Part shown: positions 16,910-25,626 of the stretch, in pieces | Layout of the letters: each line of letters opens with the position of its first letter | Position numbering within the stretch: the first letter of the stretch is position 1 | Source of the DNA: Plantibacter elymi (nom. nud.) | Lineage (GTDB): Bacteria > Actinomycetota > Actinomycetes > Actinomycetales > Microbacteriaceae | Reading direction: 5' to 3' | Assembly (NCBI RefSeq): GCF_900177795.1 | Contig: NZ_FXWJ01000007.1 | Coordinates: 1 to 64,000, forward strand | DNA: 64,000 bases | Made by a program: the position numbers and the translations under genes | Notes under the pieces: generated by a model | Databases searched by the model: none | Seen by the model: only the letters and a program-made list of their open reading frames with translations | Told to the model about the DNA's origin: nothing

Positions 16910-18082
16910 TCGGGCGTCGGGCAACAGGAACCAGACGCTCGCTCCCCCGAGCCCCGACTCGTCGATCTCGATCCGGCCACCGTGCGCCTCGACGATGCGT
17001 CGACAGGTCGAGAGGCCGATGCCGAGGCCGGCGACCTCGCTCCCCGCCGCGCGTTCCATGAGGTCGAAGACGCGCTCTCGCAGCTCCGGAGCGACACCGG
17101 GACCGTTGTCCTCGACCGCGACCAGCACCCCGGCGGAGACCCGCTCGGCCTGCACCAGCACGTGCGGGACGACTCCGGCCGCTGCGCTGAACTTCACCGC
17201 GTTCGCGATCAGGTTCTGCAGCAGCGCGCCCAGCAACGTCTCGTCGCCGTGCACCTGGAAGGGCGTGTCGACGTCGACGGTCGCGCCGGTCGAGGTGATG
17301 GTCGCGTCGAGGTCCTCGACCACCGAGGACACGAGCGGCTCGAGGTCGATCGGGACGCGTCGCGGACGGGCGCCACCGATCCGGGCGAAGTCGAGCAGGT
17401 CGGTGATCATCGCCGCCATCCGGTCGGCGGCGGACTCGGCTCGCGCGAGCGCCTTCGCCGCGTGCGGCGCGTTCGCCATCTCCGGGCTGTCGGTCGCGAG
17501 CTCGAGGAACCCGGAGACCGCCATGAGCGGGTTGCGCAGGTCGTGGCTCACCTGGCCGGCGAACTGGGCGAGCTGCTCGTTGGACTGGCCGAGCTCGTAG
17601 GTGAGACGGAGCAGCTCGAGGACGTCGACGACCTGCCTCGCGAGGAGGTCGAGGGCCTTGCCCTGTTCCGGAGTCAGCTCACGGACCCGGTCGTCGAAGA
17701 TGCACAGGGTGCCGATCGGGACGCCGTCGGGGGTGACGAGCGGGCTCGACGCGTAGAAGCGGACGCTGGCGAGCTCACCGGTGACGAAGGGGTTCGCCGC
17801 GAAGCGCGGGTCCTCCCGAGCGTCCGAGACGATCGTCCGCACCTGCTGTTGGAACACGACCGCGCACATCGAGTCTTCGCGCGAGCAGCTCGCCGGTTCC
17901 AACCCGACCGCAGCGATCTGGTGCTGGAACCGGTCGTCGATGATGTTGATCACGGCGGTCGGCACGTCGCACATGGTCGCGGCGAGGTGGACGAGGCTCT
18001 CGAGGTCCGTCTCGGGCGGACGACCGACGACCTGGTACTCGGCGATCGCGGAGCGCCTCGTGATGTCCTCTGCGGTGATCAC
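16898..18082 (-). CDS. GAF-domain sensor histidine kinase
   Basis: The 394-residue kinase has no membrane segments. An N-terminal GAF domain (about 25-160) includes VINIIDDRFQHQIAAVG and GTLCIFDD, typical of redox- or light-associated GAF kinases. It is followed by HisKA with H180 in VSHDLRNPL and an HATPase domain ending GLSTCRRIVEAHGG. No response regulator is adjacent, so it is an orphan. Two Cys in the GAF region (C66 and C73) might serve redox sensing, but that is speculative. Confidence 0.9.
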   Translation of the reverse strand: MITAEDITRRSAIAEYQVVGRPPETDLESLVHLAATMCDVPTAVINIIDDRFQHQIAAVGLEPASCSREDSMCAVVFQQQVRTIVSDAREDPRFAANPFVTGELASVRFYASSPLVTPDGVPIGTLCIFDDRVRELTPEQGKALDLLARQVVDVLELLRLTYELGQSNEQLAQFAGQVSHDLRNPLMAVSGFLELATDSPEMANAPHAAKALARAESAADRMAAMITDLLDFARIGGARPRRVPIDLEPLVSSVVEDLDATITSTGATVDVDTPFQVHGDETLLGALLQNLIANAVKFSAAAGVVPHVLVQAERVSAGVLVAVEDNGPGVAPELRERVFDLMERAAGSEVAGLGIGLSTCRRIVEAHGGRIEIDESGLGGASVWFLLPDARSAA

Positions 18083-18205
18083 GCGCGCCCTTTCGTCGTC
18101 GGAATCCGGAACGTGTCCATGCTACCCATCCAGGGCACATGCACTGCCCCGGCTGTCGGATACGTCCGGGATGTGCCACTCGCTACCCGGACGGTCGACC
18201 GTCGC

Positions 18206-19387
18206 TCACGCGAGCCGGAGACGTCTCCAGGCGAGTTCGGCGAGCACCGCGGACTGTAGGTCCAGGACGCCGTCATCGAACACCGCGCGTTCGGAATGCA
18301 GGGCGACGGAGCCCTCATCGGGGGCGGCACCGACGAAGACGAGCGTGCCGGGGATCTCGTCGAGGATGTAGGCGAAGTCCTCCGACGCCATCGACGGCAC
18401 CTCCTGCCGGACGACCCGGTCGGGCCCCACGAGCGCGTCGAGCGTGCTGAGGACGAACCGCGTCTCCTCCGGGTCGTTGACGGTGACGGGGTAGGACGCG
18501 ATGAACGTCGACTCGAGGGTGCAGCCGTGCGCCTCGGCGATCGCGGTCAGCAGCTCAGGCAGCTGCTCACGCACCGTCTCGAGCGTCGCCTTCGACAGCG
18601 TGCGGATGTTCGCCTCCAGGCTGACGGCCGAGGCGAGCACGTTGCTGGCCTCGGAGTCGCTACTCAGCCGGGTGATGGAGATGACGGCCTGGTCGGTGGC
18701 CGGGAGCCGACGGGCCGCGAAGGTCTGCACGGCGAGGATGAGGTGTGCGGCGACCGGCACCGGATCGACGGCGAGGTGCGGGAACGCCGCGTGACCGCCC
18801 GTCCCGCGGACGGTGAGCTGCAACGCGTTGGCACTCGCCATCATCGCGCCCTCCCGCGTGACGAGCTGCCCGCGTGGGGTGCTGCAGTCGACGTGCAGCG
18901 CGTACGCCGCGACGGGTCGCTCTCCGGCGATGTCGAGCAGACCTTCCTCGAGCATGATCCGCGCGCCGGCCTGGCCCTCCTCCCCGGGCTGGAACATGAA
19001 CACGACCGTGCCGGCGAGGTCGGCGCGACGGGCGACGAGCAGGCGGACGGCGCCGAGGAGACCCGCCATGTGGAGATCGTGGCCGCAGGCGTGCATGGCC
19101 CCGGAGGTCGACGCGAACGGCAGCCCGGTCGCCTCGGTGACCGGCAGACCGTCCATGTCGGCACGGAGCAGCACGGTGGGGCCGGGGGCGCCGCCCCGGA
19201 GGACGGCGACGACGGAGGAGAGCCCGGTGCCGGTCGTGATCTCCAGGCCGAGCCCCGCGAGTTCGCGCAGGATGATCCCCTGGGTCATGGGCAGGTCGAG
19301 GCCGACCTCGACCTCCTGGTGCAGCTCACGTCGGACGGCGATCAGCTCGTCGCGTATCGCGGTCGCGTCCTCCTGGAAGCCCGTCAT
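18206..19387 (-). CDS. M20-family amidohydrolase (aminoacylase/IAA-amide hydrolase-like)
   Basis: The 393-residue metallohydrolase has C101-G-H103-D-x-H106 (MHACGHDLHMAG) and QPGEEGQAGA, the metal and catalytic motifs of the M20D group (hippurate, N-acyl amino acid and auxin-conjugate hydrolases). It probably cleaves an amide between an acyl group and an amino acid. The ATG at 19387 overlaps the upstream gene's stop (ATGA). It is the last of six coupled genes that also encode HMG-CoA lyase and reductase, so its product may feed that route. Confidence 0.88.
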   Translation of the reverse strand: MTGFQEDATAIRDELIAVRRELHQEVEVGLDLPMTQGIILRELAGLGLEITTGTGLSSVVAVLRGGAPGPTVLLRADMDGLPVTEATGLPFASTSGAMHACGHDLHMAGLLGAVRLLVARRADLAGTVVFMFQPGEEGQAGARIMLEEGLLDIAGERPVAAYALHVDCSTPRGQLVTREGAMMASANALQLTVRGTGGHAAFPHLAVDPVPVAAHLILAVQTFAARRLPATDQAVISITRLSSDSEASNVLASAVSLEANIRTLSKATLETVREQLPELLTAIAEAHGCTLESTFIASYPVTVNDPEETRFVLSTLDALVGPDRVVRQEVPSMASEDFAYILDEIPGTLVFVGAAPDEGSVALHSERAVFDDGVLDLQSAVLAELAWRRLRLA

Positions 19388-21054
19388 GGGCGGACCCCCT
19401 CGTCCTGCGGCGAGCGCCGGTACACCTGCTCGCCGCGGATCCACGTCTCGGCGACCCGGACGGTGGCGATCTCGTCCGCCGGGACGGAGAAGACGTCGCG
19501 GTCGAGGACGGCGAAGCTGCCGTCGTACCCCGGGGCGATCCGACCGACGCTCTCGAGCGGCGAGAGCAGGCCGGCTCGTCCCGTGTACAGCAGGAGCGCC
19601 TGGGCGACGCTGATGGCCTCCTCGGGGACGAAGTCGGCGCCGTTGTAGGCCTGGCGTCGGACGGCGGCCTCGACGGAGAGCATGACGTCGTCGGCGCCGC
19701 TCCAGGCGGTGGCCGGGCGGTCGGAGGAGAGCGCGAGCGGCCCGATGGTGCGGAACAACCGGGCGATCGGGTAGGCGTCGGGGACCTGTTCGGCGCGGAG
19801 GGCGAGCTCGTAGCCGTCGTATTCGGCGAAGAAGAACACGGTGTGGGTGGCGATCCCGAACGTCATGCGCGCGGAGCGGAGCCGTTCGGCGTACTCCTCG
19901 CTGATGATGGTCGCGTGCTCGATGCGGACGGAGGGGATGCCGTCGAGCCAGGGCTCCTGGTCTTCGAAGAGGCTCGCGACGCGGTCGAGCGCGCGGTCAC
20001 CCATGGCGTGCACGGCGAGCTGGACGCCGTTGCGGCGAGCCCAGGCGCCGGCTGCGAGGACGTCGTCGTCCTCGACGAGTCGGAGTCCGTGGTCGCAGGA
20101 TTCGGGATACGGTTCGGCGACCCAGGCGGTGCGGTTCGAGTAGGCCCCGTCGAGGACGACCTTCACGCCGCCGATACGGATCCGCCCCTCGCGATCGTCC
20201 GGGGTCAGCTCGGCGAGTGGCGCGGAGGGGTCCCAGCCCGGGTAGAGGGCGACGCGGGTGCGGAGCCCCTTGGCGGCAGCGGCGCGGAAGGCGTCGAGGG
20301 GGTCGTGCAGCCGGTTGGACAGCAGGTCGCACACGGCGACGATCCCTCGCGAGGCCAGTTCCTCGCCGATCGCGACGAGCGAGGCGACCTGCTCGTCGCG
20401 TTCCGGCACCGGGATGAACCTCGCGACCGCCTCGACCGCGGCGATCTCGGTGAGGACGCCGTTCGGTTCGCCGTCCGGTCCGCGTTCGAAACGCGCCCCG
20501 GCCGGGTCGGGCGTGGTGGACGTGATGCCCGCGAGGCGGAGCGCCGCGGTGTTGCAGACGGCGGAGTGGGCGTCGCAGCGCCAGACGAGGACGGGGCGTT
20601 CGGCGGACACCGCGTCGAGGTCGGCCGTGGTCGGCATCCGACCCTCGGGGAACTTCGTGTCGTCGAACCCGCGGCCGAGCACCCAGGCGCTCGGCGAGGT
20701 CAGCGCCGCCTGATGCTCTCGCAGCCGCTCCACGAGTCCGTCGATCGAGACCACTGACGGCGGGAAGCACTCGGCGGCCACGGCGGTGGCGGCCATGAGC
20801 GCCGGGTGGGTGTGGCTGTCGATGAGGCCGGGGAGCACGGTGCGTCCGCCGAGGTCGACCGCGGGTTCCCCCGCGACCGCGGACGCCTCCCCCACCCAGT
20901 CGAAGCGGCCGTCGACGATGCGGAACGCGGAGGCGAAGCCCGTCTCGTCGGTGCCGGTGAACACCCGGGCGTTCGTGAAGAGCTGCGAGTGAGTCGGCGT
21001 CGCGGTGTCGGTCTGCGTCATGGTGGGGGTCTCCGTCTCGGTCTCAGCTGCCAT
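19384..21054 (-). CDS. YtcJ-like metal-dependent amidohydrolase, copy 1
   Basis: The 556-residue TIM-barrel amidohydrolase shows DSHTHP after strand 1, a later VHAMGDRALD and IEHATII, and an SSDRPATAW aspartate. These are the metal ligands of the YtcJ/Amidohydro_3 group. It has a Thr-rich N-terminus; ATG 21054 is used because it overlaps the preceding gene's stop by 1 base (TGATG). ATG 21021 is an alternative. The family hydrolyses amide or formamide bonds in diverse compounds and the substrate is unknown. It sits in the HMG/mevalonate operon. Confidence 0.85.
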   Translation of the reverse strand: MAAETETETPTMTQTDTATPTHSQLFTNARVFTGTDETGFASAFRIVDGRFDWVGEASAVAGEPAVDLGGRTVLPGLIDSHTHPALMAATAVAAECFPPSVVSIDGLVERLREHQAALTSPSAWVLGRGFDDTKFPEGRMPTTADLDAVSAERPVLVWRCDAHSAVCNTAALRLAGITSTTPDPAGARFERGPDGEPNGVLTEIAAVEAVARFIPVPERDEQVASLVAIGEELASRGIVAVCDLLSNRLHDPLDAFRAAAAKGLRTRVALYPGWDPSAPLAELTPDDREGRIRIGGVKVVLDGAYSNRTAWVAEPYPESCDHGLRLVEDDDVLAAGAWARRNGVQLAVHAMGDRALDRVASLFEDQEPWLDGIPSVRIEHATIISEEYAERLRSARMTFGIATHTVFFFAEYDGYELALRAEQVPDAYPIARLFRTIGPLALSSDRPATAWSGADDVMLSVEAAVRRQAYNGADFVPEEAISVAQALLLYTGRAGLLSPLESVGRIAPGYDGSFAVLDRDVFSVPADEIATVRVAETWIRGEQVYRRSPQDEGVRP

Positions 21055-22523
21055 CAGATCGCGCGCCAGGTGAAGCGACCGCCGAGCAGGGTCGCGGCGA
21101 CCGGCATCGACCGCAGCCGCTCGGTGTCGGCATCGAACGGGTCGAGGTCCGTGATGACGAGGTCGGCGGGTTGACCGACCGCGATCGAGGTGCGGATGCT
21201 CGCGGCCAGGGCCACGTCCAGCGGGAGCCGTTGCTCGGGGTGCCAGGCGTCGCGCCCGTCGCGACTCCGGCTCGTCGCGGAGGCGATCGCCTGCCACGGG
21301 TCGAGTGGCGAGACCGGAGCATCCGAGCCGAGTCGGAGGCCGACGCCTGCGCGGTGCAGGGATCCGAACGCGAAGGCGCGACCCGTGCGGCCGCTCCAGT
21401 GGCGGTCGGCGACGTCCCGGTCGTCCATCGCGTGCTCGGGCTGCACGCTCGCGATGAGCCCGAGGCTCGCGAACCGGGCGAAGTCCTGCTCGCGCACGAG
21501 CTGGGCGTGCTCGATGACGCCGCGCATCCCGAGCGCTTCGAAGGTGTCGAGGACCTCGGTGTTGGCTCGGTCGCCGATCGCGTGGACGGCCGCCTCGATC
21601 CCGGCGCCCCTCGCTCGTTCCAGCAGTCGGCGGAGCTCGTCGACCGAGACGCTCTCGACACCGCAGGCGTGCGTACTCGACGGGTCGACGCCCGGATACG
21701 GGTCCCAGCACCAGGCGGTCCTCGTGTTCAGGGAACCGTCGACGACCACCTTGAGTCGACCCATGGTGAGGAGTCCCGCCGGGTCGATCGCGTCGCCGGT
21801 CCGGAGTCCCGCCGCGATGACGGACTCCAGTCGGTCGGGCCACGCGGCGGCCTCGATCCGCAGGCTCGTCGCGCCGTTCGCGATGCGCTCGGACCACTCG
21901 CCGAGGTTGTCGGTGTTCTCAAACTCGACGACCCCGACGACACCGCGTCGGGCTGCCGCGTCGGCGGCGTCCCGGTAGGCGTGTGCGGCGAGCCCCGAGT
22001 GCTGGTCGATCCGCTGCAGTGCCTCGATCCACGGCGCCTCGGCGACGACACCGCTCGCGTCCAGGTCCAGGCCGAGTCGTCGCGCGGCGCGCGTGTTCAT
22101 CCAGGCGCAGTGGAGGTCGCCGCTGACGAGGACGACGGGTACGTCCGATTCGGTGGCCTCCAGCGCGGCGAGCGTCGCCGGCTGCGCCCACAGGCCGTCG
22201 CGGAACCCGTACCCCATGAGGAACCCGTCAGTGAGGGGTGCATCGGTGTCGACCGCGCGACGGACGGCCGCGAGGACGTCGGCCGCGCTGGCGGTCTCCG
22301 TCAGGTCGATCCGTCGCCGCTGGATCACCCACTGGGTCATATGGACGTGGGCGTCCCAGAGCCCCGGTCCGATCGTGCGTCCGGCGACGTCCACGACCTC
22401 GCCGGACGCCGGGGCCGTCCCGGCCGGTCGGATCTCGGCGATCCGACCGTCGCGGACGAGGATGTCGACGGGCTCGCTGCCGGAGGGTCGCGCGTTCCGG
22501 AGCGTGAGGTCGGTCGCGGTCAC
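21054..22523 (-). CDS. YtcJ-like metal-dependent amidohydrolase, copy 2
   Basis: The 489-residue amidohydrolase is of the same group as its downstream neighbour but clearly diverged. The metal motif reads DAHVHMTQ, followed by VHAIGDRANTEV, IEHAQLV and LGSDAPVSP. It starts with GTG at 22523 inside the stop of the PaiB-like gene (4-base overlap). Two paralogues side by side suggest sequential or related substrates in one pathway. The reaction is unknown. Confidence 0.85.
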   Translation of the reverse strand: MTATDLTLRNARPSGSEPVDILVRDGRIAEIRPAGTAPASGEVVDVAGRTIGPGLWDAHVHMTQWVIQRRRIDLTETASAADVLAAVRRAVDTDAPLTDGFLMGYGFRDGLWAQPATLAALEATESDVPVVLVSGDLHCAWMNTRAARRLGLDLDASGVVAEAPWIEALQRIDQHSGLAAHAYRDAADAAARRGVVGVVEFENTDNLGEWSERIANGATSLRIEAAAWPDRLESVIAAGLRTGDAIDPAGLLTMGRLKVVVDGSLNTRTAWCWDPYPGVDPSSTHACGVESVSVDELRRLLERARGAGIEAAVHAIGDRANTEVLDTFEALGMRGVIEHAQLVREQDFARFASLGLIASVQPEHAMDDRDVADRHWSGRTGRAFAFGSLHRAGVGLRLGSDAPVSPLDPWQAIASATSRSRDGRDAWHPEQRLPLDVALAASIRTSIAVGQPADLVITDLDPFDADTERLRSMPVAATLLGGRFTWRAI

Positions 22524-23194
22524 CGTGCCGGTGTCCCGTCGTCGGTGGTCGGCGCAGCTGTCCCCGTGTCGAGCCCGTGGAGGGCAGCCATGCGGGCGGC
22601 GAGGGGCACGTTCTGGTACGGACCCGGCTCCCCGAGCGCCGTGACCACCCGTTCGACGACCTCGGCCGGCTTGTCCTGGCTCATCTTCTCCTTGGCCTCG
22701 AACCGGGTCACGCGCAGGCGGAATCCGACCGTCCCATGGACGATGCGTGCCGCGTACTCGCTGTTCGCGATCGTCCCGTTCATGAGGTACGGCTCGGGCA
22801 GCACACGCTCGAAGTGGGCGACGAGGCGGTCGAGCACCTGCAGGTTCTCCTCGTCCGAGAGCAGTTCGGGCACCCCGTACAGGTGCGCGACCGCGAAGTT
22901 CCAGGTGGGGACGGCCGGCGACGTGTCGTACCAGCTCGGCGACACGTACCCCTGGGGGCCGTAGACGATCACCATGGCCTCGTGCTGACCGAGCTCGTGC
23001 AGTCGCTCATCCGGCCGCCCGACGTGGCTGAGGAGCACGATCCCGTCCTCGTCTTCCTCGAGCAGGACCGGATAGTGCGAGGAGACGAGCCCACGACCGG
23101 GGACGAAGCTGACGACCGTCGCCCAGGGGTGCTCGCGCACGAGTGCGCGGACCGCTTCGACGTCGCCCTGGACGTACTCGGTGGTGTGCCTCAT
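22520..23194 (-). CDS. PaiB-like FMN-binding split-barrel protein
   Basis: The 224-residue protein matches PaiB, with VSFVPGRGLVSSHYPVLL, VIVYGPQGYVSPSWY and PTWNFAVAHLYG. These are typical of the FMN-binding negative transcriptional regulator/flavin reductase-like fold. In Bacillus, PaiB is linked to control of degradative enzymes. Here it may be a flavoprotein of the operon. The ATG at 23194 has AGGAGG upstream and overlaps the HMG-CoA lyase stop (ATGA). Confidence 0.87.
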   Translation of the reverse strand: MRHTTEYVQGDVEAVRALVREHPWATVVSFVPGRGLVSSHYPVLLEEDEDGIVLLSHVGRPDERLHELGQHEAMVIVYGPQGYVSPSWYDTSPAVPTWNFAVAHLYGVPELLSDEENLQVLDRLVAHFERVLPEPYLMNGTIANSEYAARIVHGTVGFRLRVTRFEAKEKMSQDKPAEVVERVVTALGEPGPYQNVPLAARMAALHGLDTGTAAPTTDDGTPAR

Positions 23195-24171
23195 CTGCCG
23201 CCTCCTGCGGTGCTCGGGGTGTCGACCGCGGACGCTGCGGCCGCCAGGGCCGTCGCCACGTTCGAGGGGGCTGCGACGCCCCGGACGCGCGCCAACCAGG
23301 CGGTCGTCGCAGCGAGGGCCCCGAGGTCGAGCCCGGTCTCGATCCCGAGCCCGTGGAGCATCCACACGAGGTCCTCGGTTGCGAGGTTACCGGTGGCGCC
23401 CTTCGCGTACGGGCAGCGACCCAGGCCACCCACGGAGGAGTCGAACTCGGCGACGCCCAGCGAGAGCGCCGCGTACACGTTGGCGAGTCCCTGCCCGTAG
23501 GTGTCGTGCAGATGCAGCGCGACCGCCTCGACCGGGATCCCGGCGGCGAGCACGTCCCGGACGACCCAGGTCGTGAGCCCGGGCGTCCCCACCCCGATCG
23601 TGTCGCTGACGGCGACCGTCGAACACCCGGCGCGGTACAGCCGCACGGCTGCTTCGACGACCGTCGCCGGATCGACCGCACCCTCCCAGGGGTCCCCGAA
23701 CGCCATCGACACGTAGCCGCGCACCGGCACGCCCTCCGCGGTCGCGGCGGCGACGACCTCCTCGGCCCGTTCGACGGCCCCCTCGCGCGAGGTGTTGAGA
23801 TTGGCCCTGGCGAACGACTCCGACGCGCTCACGACCACGGACACCTCCCGGACACCCGCGTCGATCGCCCGATGCAGGCCGCGCAGGTTCGGCACGAGGC
23901 CGACCGCCCGTGCACCCGTCGGCACGTCGAGGCCCGCGACGAGCCGTTCCGCATCTGCGAACTGCGGGATCCAGGTGGCCGGCACGAAACTCGTCACCTC
24001 GAGGTCCCGCGACCCCGCTTCGTACAGGCGCCGACAGAGCTCCGCCTTCACCGCCGTGGGCAGGATGTCCGTCTCGGCCTGCAGCCCGTCGCGCGGCGCC
24101 ACCTCGTAGACGCGCACCCGCGTCGGGAGACCGTCGACCGGTTCCATCCGGGGCTGCGGAAGGCCGCTCAT
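23191..24171 (-). CDS. mvaB: Hydroxymethylglutaryl-CoA lyase
   Basis: The 326-residue TIM-barrel lyase shows APRDGLQAE (substrate/metal site), HLHDTYGQG (metal His pair) and GLGRCPYAKGATGNLATED with the signature Cys. It splits HMG-CoA into acetoacetate and acetyl-CoA. It overlaps both neighbours by 4 bases (ATGA), directly after HMG-CoA reductase, giving the two-step degradation of mevalonate. Related lyases of leucine degradation exist, but no leucine-pathway gene is nearby. Confidence 0.92.
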   Translation of the reverse strand: MSGLPQPRMEPVDGLPTRVRVYEVAPRDGLQAETDILPTAVKAELCRRLYEAGSRDLEVTSFVPATWIPQFADAERLVAGLDVPTGARAVGLVPNLRGLHRAIDAGVREVSVVVSASESFARANLNTSREGAVERAEEVVAAATAEGVPVRGYVSMAFGDPWEGAVDPATVVEAAVRLYRAGCSTVAVSDTIGVGTPGLTTWVVRDVLAAGIPVEAVALHLHDTYGQGLANVYAALSLGVAEFDSSVGGLGRCPYAKGATGNLATEDLVWMLHGLGIETGLDLGALAATTAWLARVRGVAAPSNVATALAAAASAVDTPSTAGGGR

Positions 24172-25442
24172 GCCGACGTCGCCCGGAGCTCGTCGAGCAC
24201 CTCGCGCGCGTACTCGACCCGGATCCGACGGTCGGCGACGATCCTCGCCGCGACCGCCCCGATCTCATCCACGGTCGCACCGGCGCTCGCCGCGATCGTC
24301 CGGGCGTGCAGGGTCATGTGGCCGCGCTGGATGCCCTCGGCGGCGAGCGCCCGACACGCGGCCAGGTTCTGGGCGAGGCCCACCGAGGCGATGACGGCCG
24401 CGAGTTCCCGGGCCGTCTCGACGCCGAGGAGGGTCACGCCCGCCTGCGCCGTCGGATGCGCCTTCGTCGCTCCACCGACGAGCCCGACGGCCAGCGGGAC
24501 CTCGATCGTGCCGACGAGGTTCCCGTCGGCGTCCTGCTCGAACTGCGACAGCGCCGAATAGCGACCGGACCGGGCCGCGTGGGAGTGGCAGCCGGCCTCG
24601 ACCGCCCGGGTGTCGTTGCCCGTGGCGAGGACGACGGCTGTGATGCCGTTCATGATGCCCTTGTTGTGCGTGGCCGCCCGGTAGGGATCGGCCTCGGCGA
24701 ACGCGCTGGCGGCGACGATGTCGGCGACGACCTGCGGACCACCGAGGAGGTCGGCGTCGAACACCGCCCTGGCGCGGGTGATGCGCTGATCGGCCTTGTT
24801 GGTGAGGATCCGCAGGAGGGTCCGCGATCCGGCGATCTCGGCGATGCGGGGCGCGATCGCCTCAGCCATCGTGTTCACGGCGTTCGCACCCATGGCGTCG
24901 CGGACGTCGACGTGGAGGTGGACGATGACCTGCGTCCCCACGCGCGTCGGCAGGATCCGGACGTCGATGTCTCGGGCGCCACCGCCGAAGGAGACGAGGA
25001 TCGGGTCGAGCTCGTTCGCGAGGGCGAGCAGTTCGTCTCTGGCCTCGAGGACGCGGAGCCGCGTGGCGTGCGGGTCGACGGCGTCGAGGATCTGGATCTG
25101 CGCGATCATGACGTCGCCCGACGACGACGTCCGGAAGCCGCCGTGCACGCGTGCGATGCGGGCGGCGTTGGATGCCGCGGCGACGACGCTCGGCTCCTCG
25201 GTCGCCATGGGGACGAGTCGGTCCTCGCCGTCGATGGTGAAGTTCGTCGCGACGCCCACCGGGACGGCGATGACGCCGACGACGTTCTCCACGAGGTGGT
25301 CCGCCTGGGCGATCGACAGGCCGGCGTCGGGTCGCAGTGCGGCGAGCGCCTCCGCCGCGATCCCGGCCCCCTCGGCGACGAGGTCGAGCCGCTCGTCCGG
25401 CGTGTGGTCGCGCAGCCCCTGGACTCGGCTGTTTCTCGGCAT
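24168..25442 (-). CDS. mvaA: Class II (degradative) hydroxymethylglutaryl-CoA reductase
   Basis: The 424-residue enzyme has the class II pattern: ENVVGVIAVPVGVA (E52), DAMGANAVNTMAE, THNKGIMNG with the catalytic Lys, and a C-terminal HMTLHARTIAASAG with the late His. Class II enzymes, as in Pseudomonas mevalonii, oxidise mevalonate to HMG-CoA, though the same fold can act biosynthetically. Since an HMG-CoA lyase follows directly and no mevalonate kinase genes are nearby, a catabolic role is favoured. It is the first gene of the six-gene operon. ATG 25442 is taken as start. Confidence 0.92.
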   Translation of the reverse strand: MPRNSRVQGLRDHTPDERLDLVAEGAGIAAEALAALRPDAGLSIAQADHLVENVVGVIAVPVGVATNFTIDGEDRLVPMATEEPSVVAAASNAARIARVHGGFRTSSSGDVMIAQIQILDAVDPHATRLRVLEARDELLALANELDPILVSFGGGARDIDVRILPTRVGTQVIVHLHVDVRDAMGANAVNTMAEAIAPRIAEIAGSRTLLRILTNKADQRITRARAVFDADLLGGPQVVADIVAASAFAEADPYRAATHNKGIMNGITAVVLATGNDTRAVEAGCHSHAARSGRYSALSQFEQDADGNLVGTIEVPLAVGLVGGATKAHPTAQAGVTLLGVETARELAAVIASVGLAQNLAACRALAAEGIQRGHMTLHARTIAASAGATVDEIGAVAARIVADRRIRVEYAREVLDELRATSA

Positions 25443-25554
25443 GGGTCGCCCTTCGGTACAGGCAGACACCGGATCCTCGGTGCTGCGGTCAAGACGACCC
25501 TAGGAGCGGTGATCGTCGACGACGATGGGCGGATGACTCAGCGGATCGGCGATC

Positions 25555-25573
25555 GTGTGGGTGGATCCCACAC
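25555..25573. promoter_or_regulatory. Candidate operator between the HMG operon and its PucR-type regulator
   Basis: A dyad GTGTGGG-N5-CCCACAC lies in the 184-bp divergent region, 54 bases before the regulator start. Position and symmetry suggest a binding site for the adjacent GAF/PucR-type regulator. There is no experimental support. Confidence 0.45.
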
Positions 25574-25626
25574 CCCGCTGGACCGGCCGTCGCTTTAGAC
25601 TCCTGAGGGACCAGTCAGGAGACCCG

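Noticed and set aside
18206-25442. Isoprenoid biosynthesis by the mevalonate pathway
   Set aside because: No HMG-CoA synthase, mevalonate kinase or decarboxylase in the window, and HMG-CoA lyase follows the reductase directly, which fits breakdown instead.
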